The position numbers and the translations under genes were made by a program. A stretch of 64,000 nt of DNA from CAVVYW01 sp963752605 (lineage in GTDB: Bacteria > Actinomycetota > Thermoleophilia > Solirubrobacterales > 70-9), in the NCBI GenBank assembly GCA_963752605.1, contig CAVVYW010000005.1:372001-436000 (forward strand). The letters run 5' to 3'. Positions 16,934 through 23,831 of the stretch are shown here, piece after piece. Below the pieces are notes generated by a model. The model did no database searches. It was not told the origin of the DNA and was given only the letters and a program-made list of their open reading frames with translations. Every line of letters begins with the position of its first letter. The stretch's first letter is position 1.

Positions 16934-17269
16934 GTGGCCTATGACGAGGACCTCGCCAACCGCATCCGTGAGCTCGTCGGCGCCGAGGAGGGCGCCACCG
17001 AGATGCAGATGTTCGGCGGGTTGGCGTTCCTGATCGCCGGTCACATGGCCGTGGCCGCGAGCGGCCAGGGCGGACTGCTGTTGAGGGTCGACCCGGATCA
17101 GACCGAAGAGCTGGCCAGCAAGCCCCACGCGGAGCCGTTCGAGATGCGCGGGCGAGAGATGAAAGGCTGGCTCCGCGTCGACACCGACGGGATTCGAACC
17201 AAGCGACAGCTCGAGCGATGGGTCTCGCGCGGGGTGGCCTACGCGCGGTCCCTCCCGCCCAAGCGATAG
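16934..17269 (+). CDS. TfoX N-terminal-domain protein
   Basis: The 111-residue product matches the TfoX/Sxy N-terminal domain: an opening helix with DLANRIRELVG, the EMQMFGGLAFLIAGHMAVAA core, the strand GGLLLRVDP, and the late FEMRGREMKGWLRV followed by WVSRGVAYARSLP. In Gammaproteobacteria TfoX regulates competence, but stand-alone N-terminal domains are common in other bacteria and their role is not known. The C-terminal TfoX domain is missing. The gene stands alone, followed by the convergent corA with 4 bases between stops. Confidence 0.85.
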   Translation: MAYDEDLANRIRELVGAEEGATEMQMFGGLAFLIAGHMAVAASGQGGLLLRVDPDQTEELASKPHAEPFEMRGREMKGWLRVDTDGIRTKRQLERWVSRGVAYARSLPPKR

Positions 17270-17273
17270 ACGG

Positions 17274-18275
17274 CTAGAGCCAACCGCGCCGGCGGAAGAA
17301 GGCGATCATCCCGAGCATGATCACGACCATCACCCCGACGATCGCGTAGAAGGCCGTCTCACTGCCCTCGCCGGGGACGCCGACGTTCATCCCCCAGAGG
17401 CTGGCGAGGAAGGTCAGCGGCAGGACGATGACGCTGATCGCGGTGAGCACGCGGAGGATGTCGTTGACGCGGTGCGAGATCACGGACTCGTTGGACTCCT
17501 CGAGCGCCTCGACGACCTCCTTGTAGTTCTCGAGCATGTCCCAGATACGCTCGTGGGCGTCGACGATGTCGTCGAAGTAGATCTCGAGGTCGAGCTCCGG
17601 GGCCAGGTAGCGGCCCTTCACCTTCTCCAGGTCGCGCAGCACCGGGCGCTGCGGGCGGATCACCTTGCGGAAGTTGATGATCTCCTGCTTGGCGTTGGAG
17701 ATGTCCCGCACGATCTCCTCCGAGCGCCCCTCGAAGATCTCCTCCTCCAGCGCATCGAGCTTGTTCCCGATCTTCCGCAGCATCGGGAAGCAGTAGTCGA
17801 AGCAGTCGTCGACGAGGCGGTAGAGCAGGTATCCGGAGCCGCGAGAGAAGAGCTGGTCGCGCATCTCCTCCTTCTGGCGGCACCGCTCGAACAGGTACTC
17901 GACCGGCTGCAGGGGCTGGTTGGGAATCGTCACCAGGTAGCCCGGGCCGACGAAGAGGTCCAGCTCTCCGGCGCCCAGCCGGCCGGCCGAGCTGTCGAAG
18001 ACCGGGAAGTGCAGCACGATGAACAGGTATTCGTCGTACTGGTCGATCTTCGGGCGCTGGTTGCGCGAGAGCACGTCCTCGAGGTCGAGGGCGTGGAAGT
18101 CGAAGTTCTCCTCGAGCCAGGCCTGCTCTTCCGCGCCCGGCCGGTCGATCTTCACCCAGCGCAGCCCCTCGGCCGCGATCTCCTCGACCTTGGGGGCCTG
18201 TGGCTCAGGCGGAAGCGGCGCGACGAGCTCGCCGGCGCGCGCCCTGCGGAGTCTGGGGCGAGGGAGGTTCGGCAT
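17274..18275 (-). CDS. corA: CorA-family magnesium/divalent cation transporter
   Basis: CorA forms a pentameric Mg2+ channel in the membrane. The 333-residue product has a cytoplasmic alpha/beta domain, a long stalk of coiled helices (about residues 150-275), and two C-terminal membrane segments, LRVLTAISVIVLPLTFLASL and FYAIVGVMVVIMLGMIAFF. The signature GMN loop is present between them (LWGMNVGVPGEG) near residue 295. The C-terminal RRRGWL is the usual basic cytoplasmic end. ATG 18275 starts the frame. It is divergent from the riboswitch-controlled operon, and the shared upstream region is about 90 bases. Confidence 0.95.
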   Translation of the reverse strand: MPNLPRPRLRRARAGELVAPLPPEPQAPKVEEIAAEGLRWVKIDRPGAEEQAWLEENFDFHALDLEDVLSRNQRPKIDQYDEYLFIVLHFPVFDSSAGRLGAGELDLFVGPGYLVTIPNQPLQPVEYLFERCRQKEEMRDQLFSRGSGYLLYRLVDDCFDYCFPMLRKIGNKLDALEEEIFEGRSEEIVRDISNAKQEIINFRKVIRPQRPVLRDLEKVKGRYLAPELDLEIYFDDIVDAHERIWDMLENYKEVVEALEESNESVISHRVNDILRVLTAISVIVLPLTFLASLWGMNVGVPGEGSETAFYAIVGVMVVIMLGMIAFFRRRGWL

Positions 18276-18361
18276 CGGCCTGACTTGTCGCTTCCGTCTC
18301 CATCCCTGCCCACTTTACGCGACCACACGCATGTAAAACGGGTGGCCCGGCCCGGACCCGC

Positions 18362-18370
18362 TGCTATATT
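18362..18370 (+). promoter_or_regulatory. Extended -10 promoter for the SAM riboswitch operon
   Basis: TGCTATATT is a TGn-extended -10 element (TATATT at 18365-18370). It would start transcription near 18377, about 10 bases before the riboswitch P1 stem. A clear -35 is not seen, consistent with an extended -10 promoter. Confidence 0.55.
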
Positions 18371-18386
18371 CCGCGCCACATAACCG

Positions 18387-18497
18387 CCACATCAAGAGGG
18401 GTGGAGGGACTGGCCCGATGAAGCCCCGGCAACCACTCGGACTTTGTTCGAGGAAGGTGCCAACTCCAGCAGGTGACTACGGACCTGGAAGATGTGG
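18387..18497 (+). promoter_or_regulatory. SAM-I (S-box) riboswitch
   Basis: The conserved S-box core is plain: AAGAGGGGTGGAGGGACTGG, then CCCGATGAAGCCCCGGCAAC, then GGAAGGTGCCAACTCC and GCAG. P1 is closed by CCACATC (18387-18393) with GATGTGG (18491-18497). In this RNA class S-adenosylmethionine stabilises P1 and turns off the downstream gene. An intrinsic terminator follows at 18517. The controlled gene is the threonine-synthase-like enzyme at 18564. The class is a confident call from the sequence. Confidence 0.95.
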
Positions 18498-18516
18498 GAA
18501 GAGCGTTCCTTCCGGG

Positions 18517-18551
18517 ACCTCCGCCCACAAAACCGGCGGAGGTTTTTTCTT
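18517..18551 (+). terminator. Intrinsic terminator, expression platform of the SAM riboswitch
   Basis: ACCTCCGCC (18517-18525) pairs perfectly with GGCGGAGGT (18535-18543), followed by a run of six T. It lies between the aptamer and the ribosome binding site (TAGGAGGA, 18551-18558). SAM binding is expected to favour this hairpin and stop transcription before the coding region. Confidence 0.92.
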
Positions 18552-18563
18552 AGGAGGAACGAC

Positions 18564-19799
18564 ATGGCACTCGAATCGCTCAAATGCAAAGAATGCGGCG
18601 CCAGCTATCCGCTGGAGGCCAGTTTCGTCTGCGAGAACTGCTTCGGCCCGCTCGAGGCGGCCTACGACCATTCGTCGCTGGATGCCGAGGAGGCCCGTCG
18701 CAAGATCCAGGCGGGGTCCAACGGGATCTGGCGCTACTCGGACTTCCTTCCCTTCGATGGGCGGCCGACTGACCCACTGGAGCCCGGCCTCACACCGTTG
18801 ATCAGGGCGGACCGCCTCGCCGAGCGCCTCGGCCTCGGGGAGCTGTGGATCAAGAACGACGCGGCGAACCCGACCCATTCCTTCAAGGACCGGGTGGTCG
18901 CGGTGGCCATCGCCAAGGCGAAGGAGCTCGGGTTCGAGACCGTCGCCTGCGCCTCCACCGGGAACCTCGCCAACGCAGTGGCGGCTCACGCCGCGGCGGC
19001 AGGGCTGGACTCGTACGTGTTCGTCCCCGCCGACCTCGAGGAGCAGAAGCTGCTCGCGACGGGGATCTACGGGACGAAGCTGGTCGGCGTCAAGGGCACC
19101 TATGACGACGTCAACCGCCTCTGTACCGAACTCGCCCAGGCGCGCCCCTGGGCGTTCTTGAACGTCAATCTCCGCCCCTACTACGCCGAGGGTTCGAAAA
19201 CCCTCGCCTACGAGACGATCGAGCAGCTCGGCTGGAAGCTGCCGGACCGGATCGTCTGCCCGATCGCCTCAGGATCCCTGTTCACCAAGATCGGCCGGGG
19301 CATCACCGAATGGCTCGAGCTCGGCCTGGTGAAGGGCGAGCTGCCTGCATTCAGCGGCGCGCAGGCCGAGGGGTGCTCGCCGGTCGCGACCGCATTCGCC
19401 GATGGCAAGGATGTCTGCAAGCCGCAGCGGCCCGACACGATCGCCAAGAGCCTCGCGATCGGCGATCCGGCCGACGGTCCCTACGCGCTCGAGCTGGCGC
19501 GGCAGACCGGGGGGCAGATCGAGTCCGTCACCGACGACGAGATCCGCGTGGCCATCAGGCTGCTGGCGGAGACGACCGGCGTCTTCACCGAGACCGCCGG
19601 CGGGGTGACGATCGGGGTCCTGGCGAAGCTCGCTGAGAGCGGAGCGATCGGCTCGGACGAACGGGTTGTCGCCATCATCACCGGCGAGGGCCTCAAGACC
19701 CTCGACGCCGCGCGAGAGGCCTTCCGCATGCACGAGATCGAGCCCTCGCTCGAGGACTTCGAGCGCGAGTTCGAGCCGACGGGCGCCACCGTCGGGTAA
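18564..19799 (+). CDS. thrC: Threonine-synthase-like PLP enzyme (fold type II), SAM-riboswitch controlled
   Basis: The 411-residue product has an N-terminal zinc ribbon (C-x2-C in LKCKECG and CENCFG) and a fold-II PLP domain. The PLP lysine is in NPTHSFKDR near residue 112, the phosphate loop region is CASTGNLANAVAAHAA, and the C-terminal ETAGGVTIGVL is conserved. By overall similarity it is called threonine synthase, which converts O-phosphohomoserine to threonine. However, characterised enzymes usually read NPTGSFKDR and have a VGNAGN-type loop where this one has PIASGSLFTKIGRG. The gene follows a SAM-I riboswitch and is followed 16 bases later by a CysO-like sulfur carrier. A role in sulfur assimilation, taking sulfide from the carrier to a phosphohomoserine substrate, is therefore possible. 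The start at 18564 has a strong ribosome binding site. Confidence 0.8.
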   Translation: MALESLKCKECGASYPLEASFVCENCFGPLEAAYDHSSLDAEEARRKIQAGSNGIWRYSDFLPFDGRPTDPLEPGLTPLIRADRLAERLGLGELWIKNDAANPTHSFKDRVVAVAIAKAKELGFETVACASTGNLANAVAAHAAAAGLDSYVFVPADLEEQKLLATGIYGTKLVGVKGTYDDVNRLCTELAQARPWAFLNVNLRPYYAEGSKTLAYETIEQLGWKLPDRIVCPIASGSLFTKIGRGITEWLELGLVKGELPAFSGAQAEGCSPVATAFADGKDVCKPQRPDTIAKSLAIGDPADGPYALELARQTGGQIESVTDDEIRVAIRLLAETTGVFTETAGGVTIGVLAKLAESGAIGSDERVVAIITGEGLKTLDAAREAFRMHEIEPSLEDFEREFEPTGATVG

Positions 19800-19815
19800 T
19801 TAGGATTCGCGCCGC

Positions 19816-20088
19816 ATGGCCGTCACCGTGAAGATCCCGGCGCAGCTGAGGGCCGCCACCGGAGGGGAGGCGGAGCTCGAGGTGGATGGCTCGACGGTAG
19901 GCGAGGCGCTCGACGCCGTGTTCGACCAGCACGATGGGCTGCGCGAGCGGATCACCCAGGACGGCGATCTGCGCCGGTTCGTGAACGTCTACGTCTCCGG
20001 CGAGGACATCCGCTTCCAGGACGGCCTCGAGACCCCCGTTTCCGAGGGCGACGAGGTGACCATCCTGCCCGCCGTCGCGGGCGGCTAG
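19816..20088 (+). CDS. cysO: CysO-like sulfur carrier protein (MoaD/ThiS fold)
   Basis: The 90-residue product has the ubiquitin-like beta-grasp pattern and ends VTILPAVAGG; the terminal Gly-Gly is the site of thiocarboxylation in MoaD/ThiS proteins. Internal features RFVNVYVSGEDIRFQDGL and the opening VTVKIPAQLRAATGG match mycobacterial CysO closely from memory. In Mycobacterium CysO carries sulfide to O-phosphoserine with CysM, and the protease Mec releases the cysteine; neither cysM nor mec is in this window. Here it follows the threonine-synthase-like gene, so that enzyme may be its partner. A TAGGAT hexamer ends 9 nt before the ATG, so it may also have its own promoter and escape the riboswitch. 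Confidence 0.85.
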   Translation: MAVTVKIPAQLRAATGGEAELEVDGSTVGEALDAVFDQHDGLRERITQDGDLRRFVNVYVSGEDIRFQDGLETPVSEGDEVTILPAVAGG

Positions 20089-20180
20089 AACAAGCCCGCC
20101 CCTCCTCGGCTTCGGGGGTGCGGTGCCAGCGGCGCCGGATATCGGGGCTGCAAGCCGGTTCGCAGGCCGGGAGGGGAGAA

Positions 20181-21215
20181 ATGCCGACCCTGCGGGTTAT
20201 GGGTGGCGTCAGGCGCTTGGGACTGGCGGCGCTGGCCGTGAGTGCGCTCGCGGCCGGGCCTGCTGAACCCGCGGAAGCGGGCAGCGCCGACGTGGCCGCG
20301 GCGCAGGTGGCGATGGGCGCGCTCGGCCTCTATCCCCATCCCGTGGACGGCGTCTCGGGACCCTGGACCGTGAGCGCGGTGCAGAGCTTCCAGCGAAGCC
20401 ACGGCCTGACGGTGGATGGCATCGCCGGGTCCCAGACGCGGAAGGCCCTGGGCTGGCGAGGCCGCCCGGACCTGGGGGACCGGCCGCTGCGGACCGGACA
20501 GCGCGGCTGGGACGTCGCGTCGCTCCAGTTCCTGCTCAGCAGCCGAGGCTTCGGCCCGGGCGGGTTCGACGGAGGGTTCGGCCCGAACACCGCGGCGGCG
20601 GTCCGCAAGTTCCAGGCCGCGGCGGGCCTGGACGTGGACGGCGTCGCCGGCACGGCGACCATCGCGGCGCTCCAGCAGGAGCGGGTCCCCGAGCCTCCGG
20701 GCGACCCGGTCCGCTTCCTGCCGCCGCTCGCCGTGGCGAGCACCGACGGCTTCGGCTGGGTCGGGGGGCGCCGGCACACCGGGATCGACTTTCCGGCCGG
20801 GGCGGGCACCCCGGTCGGGGCGGCCGGGCGCGGGGTGGTCGCCTTCGCCGGCTGGAACAGCGGCGGCTACGGGAACCTGGTCGTGGTCAGCCACCGGCTC
20901 GGCTTCGAGAGCTGGTACGCGCACCTGGAGAGCATCGCCGTCGCTGCGGGCCAGCCGGTGGTGGGCGGCACCGTGATCGGCGGCGTGGGATCGACCGGCC
21001 GCTCCACCGGGCCCCATCTCCACTTCGAGGCTCGCCTGAACGGGACGCCGATCGACCCCGCGCCGCGACTGCTCGCCGCGCGGTCAGCCAGGTCGGCAGG
21101 CGCGTCGGCTGGGCCGGCCCGGAGAGCCGGGGGCCGGGGGCGCTGCCGCCCGAACGGCGACGCGCGCGCCAGGCGGGCTGACCCGCTGACCGCAGAGCTC
21201 GACCGCTGTCCCTGA
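20181..21215 (+). CDS. Secreted M23 peptidase with two peptidoglycan-binding domains
   Basis: The 344-residue product has a signal peptide (LGLAALAVSALAAGPAEPAEA), two PG_binding_1 repeats (about residues 35-95 and 105-165, with VDGVSGPWTVSAVQSFQ and VDGVAGTATIAALQQ) and a C-terminal M23 LytM domain. The zinc ligands are seen in RRHTGIDFP near residue 198 and in HLHFE near residue 279, so the peptidase looks active. It should cut peptide cross-links in the cell wall. The tail is Arg/Ala-rich. ATG 20181 has GGGAGGGGAG just upstream; earlier starts read through a GC-rich leader without signal. The 92-base gap before it holds nothing recognisable. Confidence 0.9.
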   Translation: MPTLRVMGGVRRLGLAALAVSALAAGPAEPAEAGSADVAAAQVAMGALGLYPHPVDGVSGPWTVSAVQSFQRSHGLTVDGIAGSQTRKALGWRGRPDLGDRPLRTGQRGWDVASLQFLLSSRGFGPGGFDGGFGPNTAAAVRKFQAAAGLDVDGVAGTATIAALQQERVPEPPGDPVRFLPPLAVASTDGFGWVGGRRHTGIDFPAGAGTPVGAAGRGVVAFAGWNSGGYGNLVVVSHRLGFESWYAHLESIAVAAGQPVVGGTVIGGVGSTGRSTGPHLHFEARLNGTPIDPAPRLLAARSARSAGASAGPARRAGGRGRCRPNGDARARRADPLTAELDRCP

Positions 21216-21218
21216 GAA

Positions 21219-21291
21219 CGCGCCCGGCAGGATTCGAACCTGCGGCTTCCTGCTCCGGAGGCAGGCGCTCTATCCACTGAGCTACGGGCGC
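21219..21291 (-). tRNA. tRNA-Arg (anticodon CCG)
   Basis: On the minus strand the acceptor stem GCGCCCG (21291-21285) pairs with CGGGCGC (21226-21220). The D arm is GCTCAGTGGATAGAGC, the anticodon stem is CCTGC/GCAGG with loop CTCCGGA (anticodon CCG), and the T arm is GCAGGTTCGAATCCTGC. The 73-nt cloverleaf is complete and no CCA is encoded. It reads CGG arginine codons. It lies between the convergent M23 gene and the divergent rnz. Confidence 0.95.
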
Positions 21292-21363
21292 TAGGCGGCC
21301 AAGTCTAGGCCCGCAACCGGGCAGCCGCCACGGCCCGTCCCCCGCTTCTAGGCTTGCCTGCCC

Positions 21364-22347
21364 ATGGATCTCTCGGTCGCCTTCCTCGGAACCGGCGGCT
21401 CCGTGCCCTCGGCGCGGAGGGCCACCGCCTGCGTGCTGATCCGGGCCGGCGGGGAGCGCATCCTGGTGGACGCGGGGGAGGGGGCCCAGCGCCAGATGAT
21501 GCTCTCGACCGGCCTCGTCCAGCTGGACGAGATCTACGTCACCCACTATCACGCCGACCACTACCTCGGCCTGCCCGGCCTGCTCAAGACCTACGACCTA
21601 CAGGAGCGGCAGCGGCCGCTTCGGATCGTCGGGCCGAAGGGCCTCCACGGCATGTTCGATGCGCTGCGGCGGATCTTCGGGAAGATCCGCTACGAGCTCG
21701 ACCTGGTCGAGCTGGGTGGGGGAGAGGCGATCGAGCATGAGGGGTTCGAGATGCGCGCCTTCGAGGTCGAGCACCGGATGCCGGCCCAGGGCTACGCCTT
21801 CGTCGAGGCCGAGCGGCCGGGCCGCTTCGACGTCGAGGGCGCGAAGAAGCTGGGAGTGACCGACGAGCGCGACTTCGGCCGGCTCCAGCGCGGCGAGACG
21901 GTCTCAGGCGAGAAGGGCGACGTGACCCCCGACCAGGTGATGGGCGACGCGCGCCCGGGCCGGAAGATCGTCGTCACCGGCGACACGGCGCCCTGCGAGA
22001 TGACCAGGGTCGCCGCCCACGCCGCCGAGCTTGTCGTCCACGACGGCACCTTCGCCCAAGAGGAGCTCGAGCGCGCCCGCGAGACCGGACACTCCACCGC
22101 CCGCCAGGCCGCCGAGCTCGCTGCCGAGGCGGAGGCCAGGATGCTCGCCCTCGTCCACATCTCGACCCGCTACAACGTCTCGACCGTGCTCGACGAAGCG
22201 AAGGAGGCCTTTCCCAACTCGTTTGCGCCACGCGACTTCGACCTGGTCGAGATCCCCTTCCCCGAGCGGGGAGAGCCCTCCTTGATCGAGGGCGGGGCGA
22301 AGGAGATCCGCGAGGCTACGAGCGAGCCAGTTCGGCAATCGCAGTAG
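21364..22347 (+). CDS. rnz: Ribonuclease Z
   Basis: RNase Z removes 3' trailers from pre-tRNAs lacking an encoded CCA, which fits the tRNA-Arg gene next to it. The 327-residue product starts VAFLGTGGSVPSARR and has the metal-binding motif THYHADHYLGLPGLLKTY. Further ligands are in AFEVEHRMPAQGYAF, VVTGDTAPC and LALVHISTRY, and the exosite/flexible-arm region lies between. All expected motifs are intact. A TAGGCT hexamer ends 9 nt upstream of ATG 21364 with no ribosome binding site. The last 32 bases overlap the convergent hydrolase gene. Confidence 0.95.
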   Translation: MDLSVAFLGTGGSVPSARRATACVLIRAGGERILVDAGEGAQRQMMLSTGLVQLDEIYVTHYHADHYLGLPGLLKTYDLQERQRPLRIVGPKGLHGMFDALRRIFGKIRYELDLVELGGGEAIEHEGFEMRAFEVEHRMPAQGYAFVEAERPGRFDVEGAKKLGVTDERDFGRLQRGETVSGEKGDVTPDQVMGDARPGRKIVVTGDTAPCEMTRVAAHAAELVVHDGTFAQEELERARETGHSTARQAAELAAEAEARMLALVHISTRYNVSTVLDEAKEAFPNSFAPRDFDLVEIPFPERGEPSLIEGGAKEIREATSEPVRQSQ

Positions 22348-23179
22348 CGACCGCGGGGGCCTGGTCCTCCTGGAGGAAGTGCTTGGCCGGCAGGGTGGTC
22401 GGCTCGACGCCGAGGGCGTCGGCGATCGCGTCCCGCTGGTCGAAGCCGAGCGCCGGGTCGTCCCTGCCCCAGAGGACGCGACTCGGCCAGCCAGCCTGGC
22501 GCAGCCCGCCCATGTAGAGGCGCTCCTTCTCCGCCGTCGGCTCGAAGCTCCGGGCGATCCGGCGGAAGGCCCGGCCGCCGTCATCTCCTCGGAGCAGAGC
22601 CAGGTGGGCGTCCACCTCGTGCGGCGGGGTAGCGGAGCGATCCGCGATGCCGTTTGCGTAGAAGAGCTGCCGCGCCAGCGGCCCCCGGTTGGTCATCAAC
22701 AGAAGCCACCCGAGCCCCGGAGTGCTGAGGCTCGCCATCGTCCAGTGGCGGCGGAAACCTTCCACGGCCAGCAGCGTGTCGAGCACGGTCAGGGTCTTCA
22801 CCCGATCCGTGTTGCGGAGCGCCCATTCGAGCGCGATCGGCCCACCGATGTCGTGCAGCACCAGGTGGCAGCCGTCTATTCCCAGCGCGTCGATCGCTTG
22901 CCCGGTCCAGCGGCCCAGCCCAGTCCAGCTGTAGTCGAAGTCGCGTGGCCGCTCCGCGAGGCCCAGGCCGGGGAGGTCGAACGCGACCCCGCGCAGGCCG
23001 CTCTCGGCGAGCAGCGGCAGGACCTTGCGGTAGAGGTAGGAGCTGACGGGGATCCCGTGGATCAGCACGACCGGATCGCCCTTGCCCTCCTCGCGAACGA
23101 AGCTGCGCACGCCGCCGGCCTCGAACTCGCGCCCCTCCCCCCGGTGGCGCTCGATCTCCTCCGCAACCTGCGCGTTCAC
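22316..23179 (-). CDS. Haloalkane-dehalogenase-like alpha/beta hydrolase
   Basis: The 287-residue alpha/beta hydrolase has the oxyanion motif VVLIHGIPVSSYLYRKVLP and an aspartate nucleophile, D110 in VLHDIGGP, rather than serine. The likely acid lies in VLWGRDDPALGF and the catalytic histidine in LPAKHFLQED. An Asp nucleophile and the HGxPxSSYLYR pattern are shared with haloalkane dehalogenases and epoxide hydrolases, which hydrolyse carbon-halogen or epoxide bonds. The halide-stabilising Trp after the nucleophile in true dehalogenases is absent (Ile here), so the substrate is open. GTG 23179 is preceded by GGGAGG. It overlaps rnz tail to tail. Confidence 0.85.
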   Translation of the reverse strand: MNAQVAEEIERHRGEGREFEAGGVRSFVREEGKGDPVVLIHGIPVSSYLYRKVLPLLAESGLRGVAFDLPGLGLAERPRDFDYSWTGLGRWTGQAIDALGIDGCHLVLHDIGGPIALEWALRNTDRVKTLTVLDTLLAVEGFRRHWTMASLSTPGLGWLLLMTNRGPLARQLFYANGIADRSATPPHEVDAHLALLRGDDGGRAFRRIARSFEPTAEKERLYMGGLRQAGWPSRVLWGRDDPALGFDQRDAIADALGVEPTTLPAKHFLQEDQAPAVATAIAELARS

Positions 23180-23212
23180 GACCCGATCCTCCCAGGCTGC
23201 CGCCAGTCGCGC

Positions 23213-23221
23213 TGCTAGGCT
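23213..23221 (+). promoter_or_regulatory. Extended -10 promoter of the pyrimidine operon
   Basis: TGCTAGGCT contains a TGn-extended TAGGCT hexamer (23216-23221). It would begin the transcript near 23228, exactly at the start of the PyrR-binding RNA element. The sole support is position and motif. Confidence 0.5.
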
Positions 23222-23228
23222 GGCGCGG

Positions 23229-23266
23229 CACCTTTAACCAGGTCCAGAGAGGCCAGGAAGGAGCAA
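23229..23266 (+). promoter_or_regulatory. PyrR-binding RNA element over the pyrR ribosome binding site
   Basis: The leader contains CACCTTTAACCAGG, then TCCAGAGAGGCC and GGAAGGAG. TCCAGAGAGG is the conserved loop of the PyrR-binding hairpin. CCTT pairs with AAGG of the ribosome binding site, so UMP-bound PyrR would hold the site closed. This matches the translational control known in mycobacteria rather than the Bacillus terminator mechanism, since no terminator follows. Confidence 0.85.
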
Positions 23267-23267
23267 G

Positions 23268-23831
23268 ATGAGCGACAAAGTCGTGCTCGATCACGACGAT
23301 CTCCGGCGGACGCTGGTCCGTATCGCCCATGAGATCGTCGAGAAGAACGGTGATGGTGACGGGATCGCACTCGTCGGCATCCACACCCGGGGGGCCGTCC
23401 TCTGCAAGCGCCTGCATGCGCTCGTCGGCGAGCTCGGCGGCGGCGAGGTGCCGCTCGGCGACCTCGACATTTCCTTCTACCGCGACGACCTCGAGCGCCA
23501 GCCGCAGGGCGCTCCTGTCGTCCACGACTCCCACCTGGACTTCGAGCTCGAGGGCCGCACCGTGATCCTCGTGGACGACGTGCTCTACACGGGACGCACG
23601 GTGCGCGCCGCGATCGACGCCCTCTTCGACTACGGCCGGCCGGCCCGAGTCCAGCTGGCGGTCTTGGTGGACCGCGGCCATCGCGAGCTTCCGATCCGCC
23701 CCGACTACGTCGGCAAGAACCTCCCGACCGCGCCGGGAGAGCGCGTGAACGTCCGGCTCGAGGAAACGGACGGAAGCGACGAGGTCGCGATCGCGCCGGC
23801 AAAGGCAGCCGTTGGAGAGGAGGACGCATGA
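23268..23831 (+). CDS. pyrR: Bifunctional pyr operon regulator/uracil phosphoribosyltransferase PyrR
   Basis: PyrR senses UMP and binds the pyr mRNA leader; it also has weak uracil phosphoribosyltransferase activity. The 187-residue product has the PRPP-binding signature VILVDDVLYTGRTVRAA, plus GIHTRGAVLCKRL and DISFYRDDL of the family. The RNA-binding target is visible in its own leader. It is the first gene of the operon and overlaps pyrB by 4 bases (ATGA). Confidence 0.96.
   Translation: MSDKVVLDHDDLRRTLVRIAHEIVEKNGDGDGIALVGIHTRGAVLCKRLHALVGELGGGEVPLGDLDISFYRDDLERQPQGAPVVHDSHLDFELEGRTVILVDDVLYTGRTVRAAIDALFDYGRPARVQLAVLVDRGHRELPIRPDYVGKNLPTAPGERVNVRLEETDGSDEVAIAPAKAAVGEEDA

Noticed and set aside
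20089..20180. A riboswitch or c-di-AMP RNA before the M23 peptidase
   Set aside because: The 92-base gap is too short and lacks the conserved cores of ydaO-type or other known wall-gene riboswitches.
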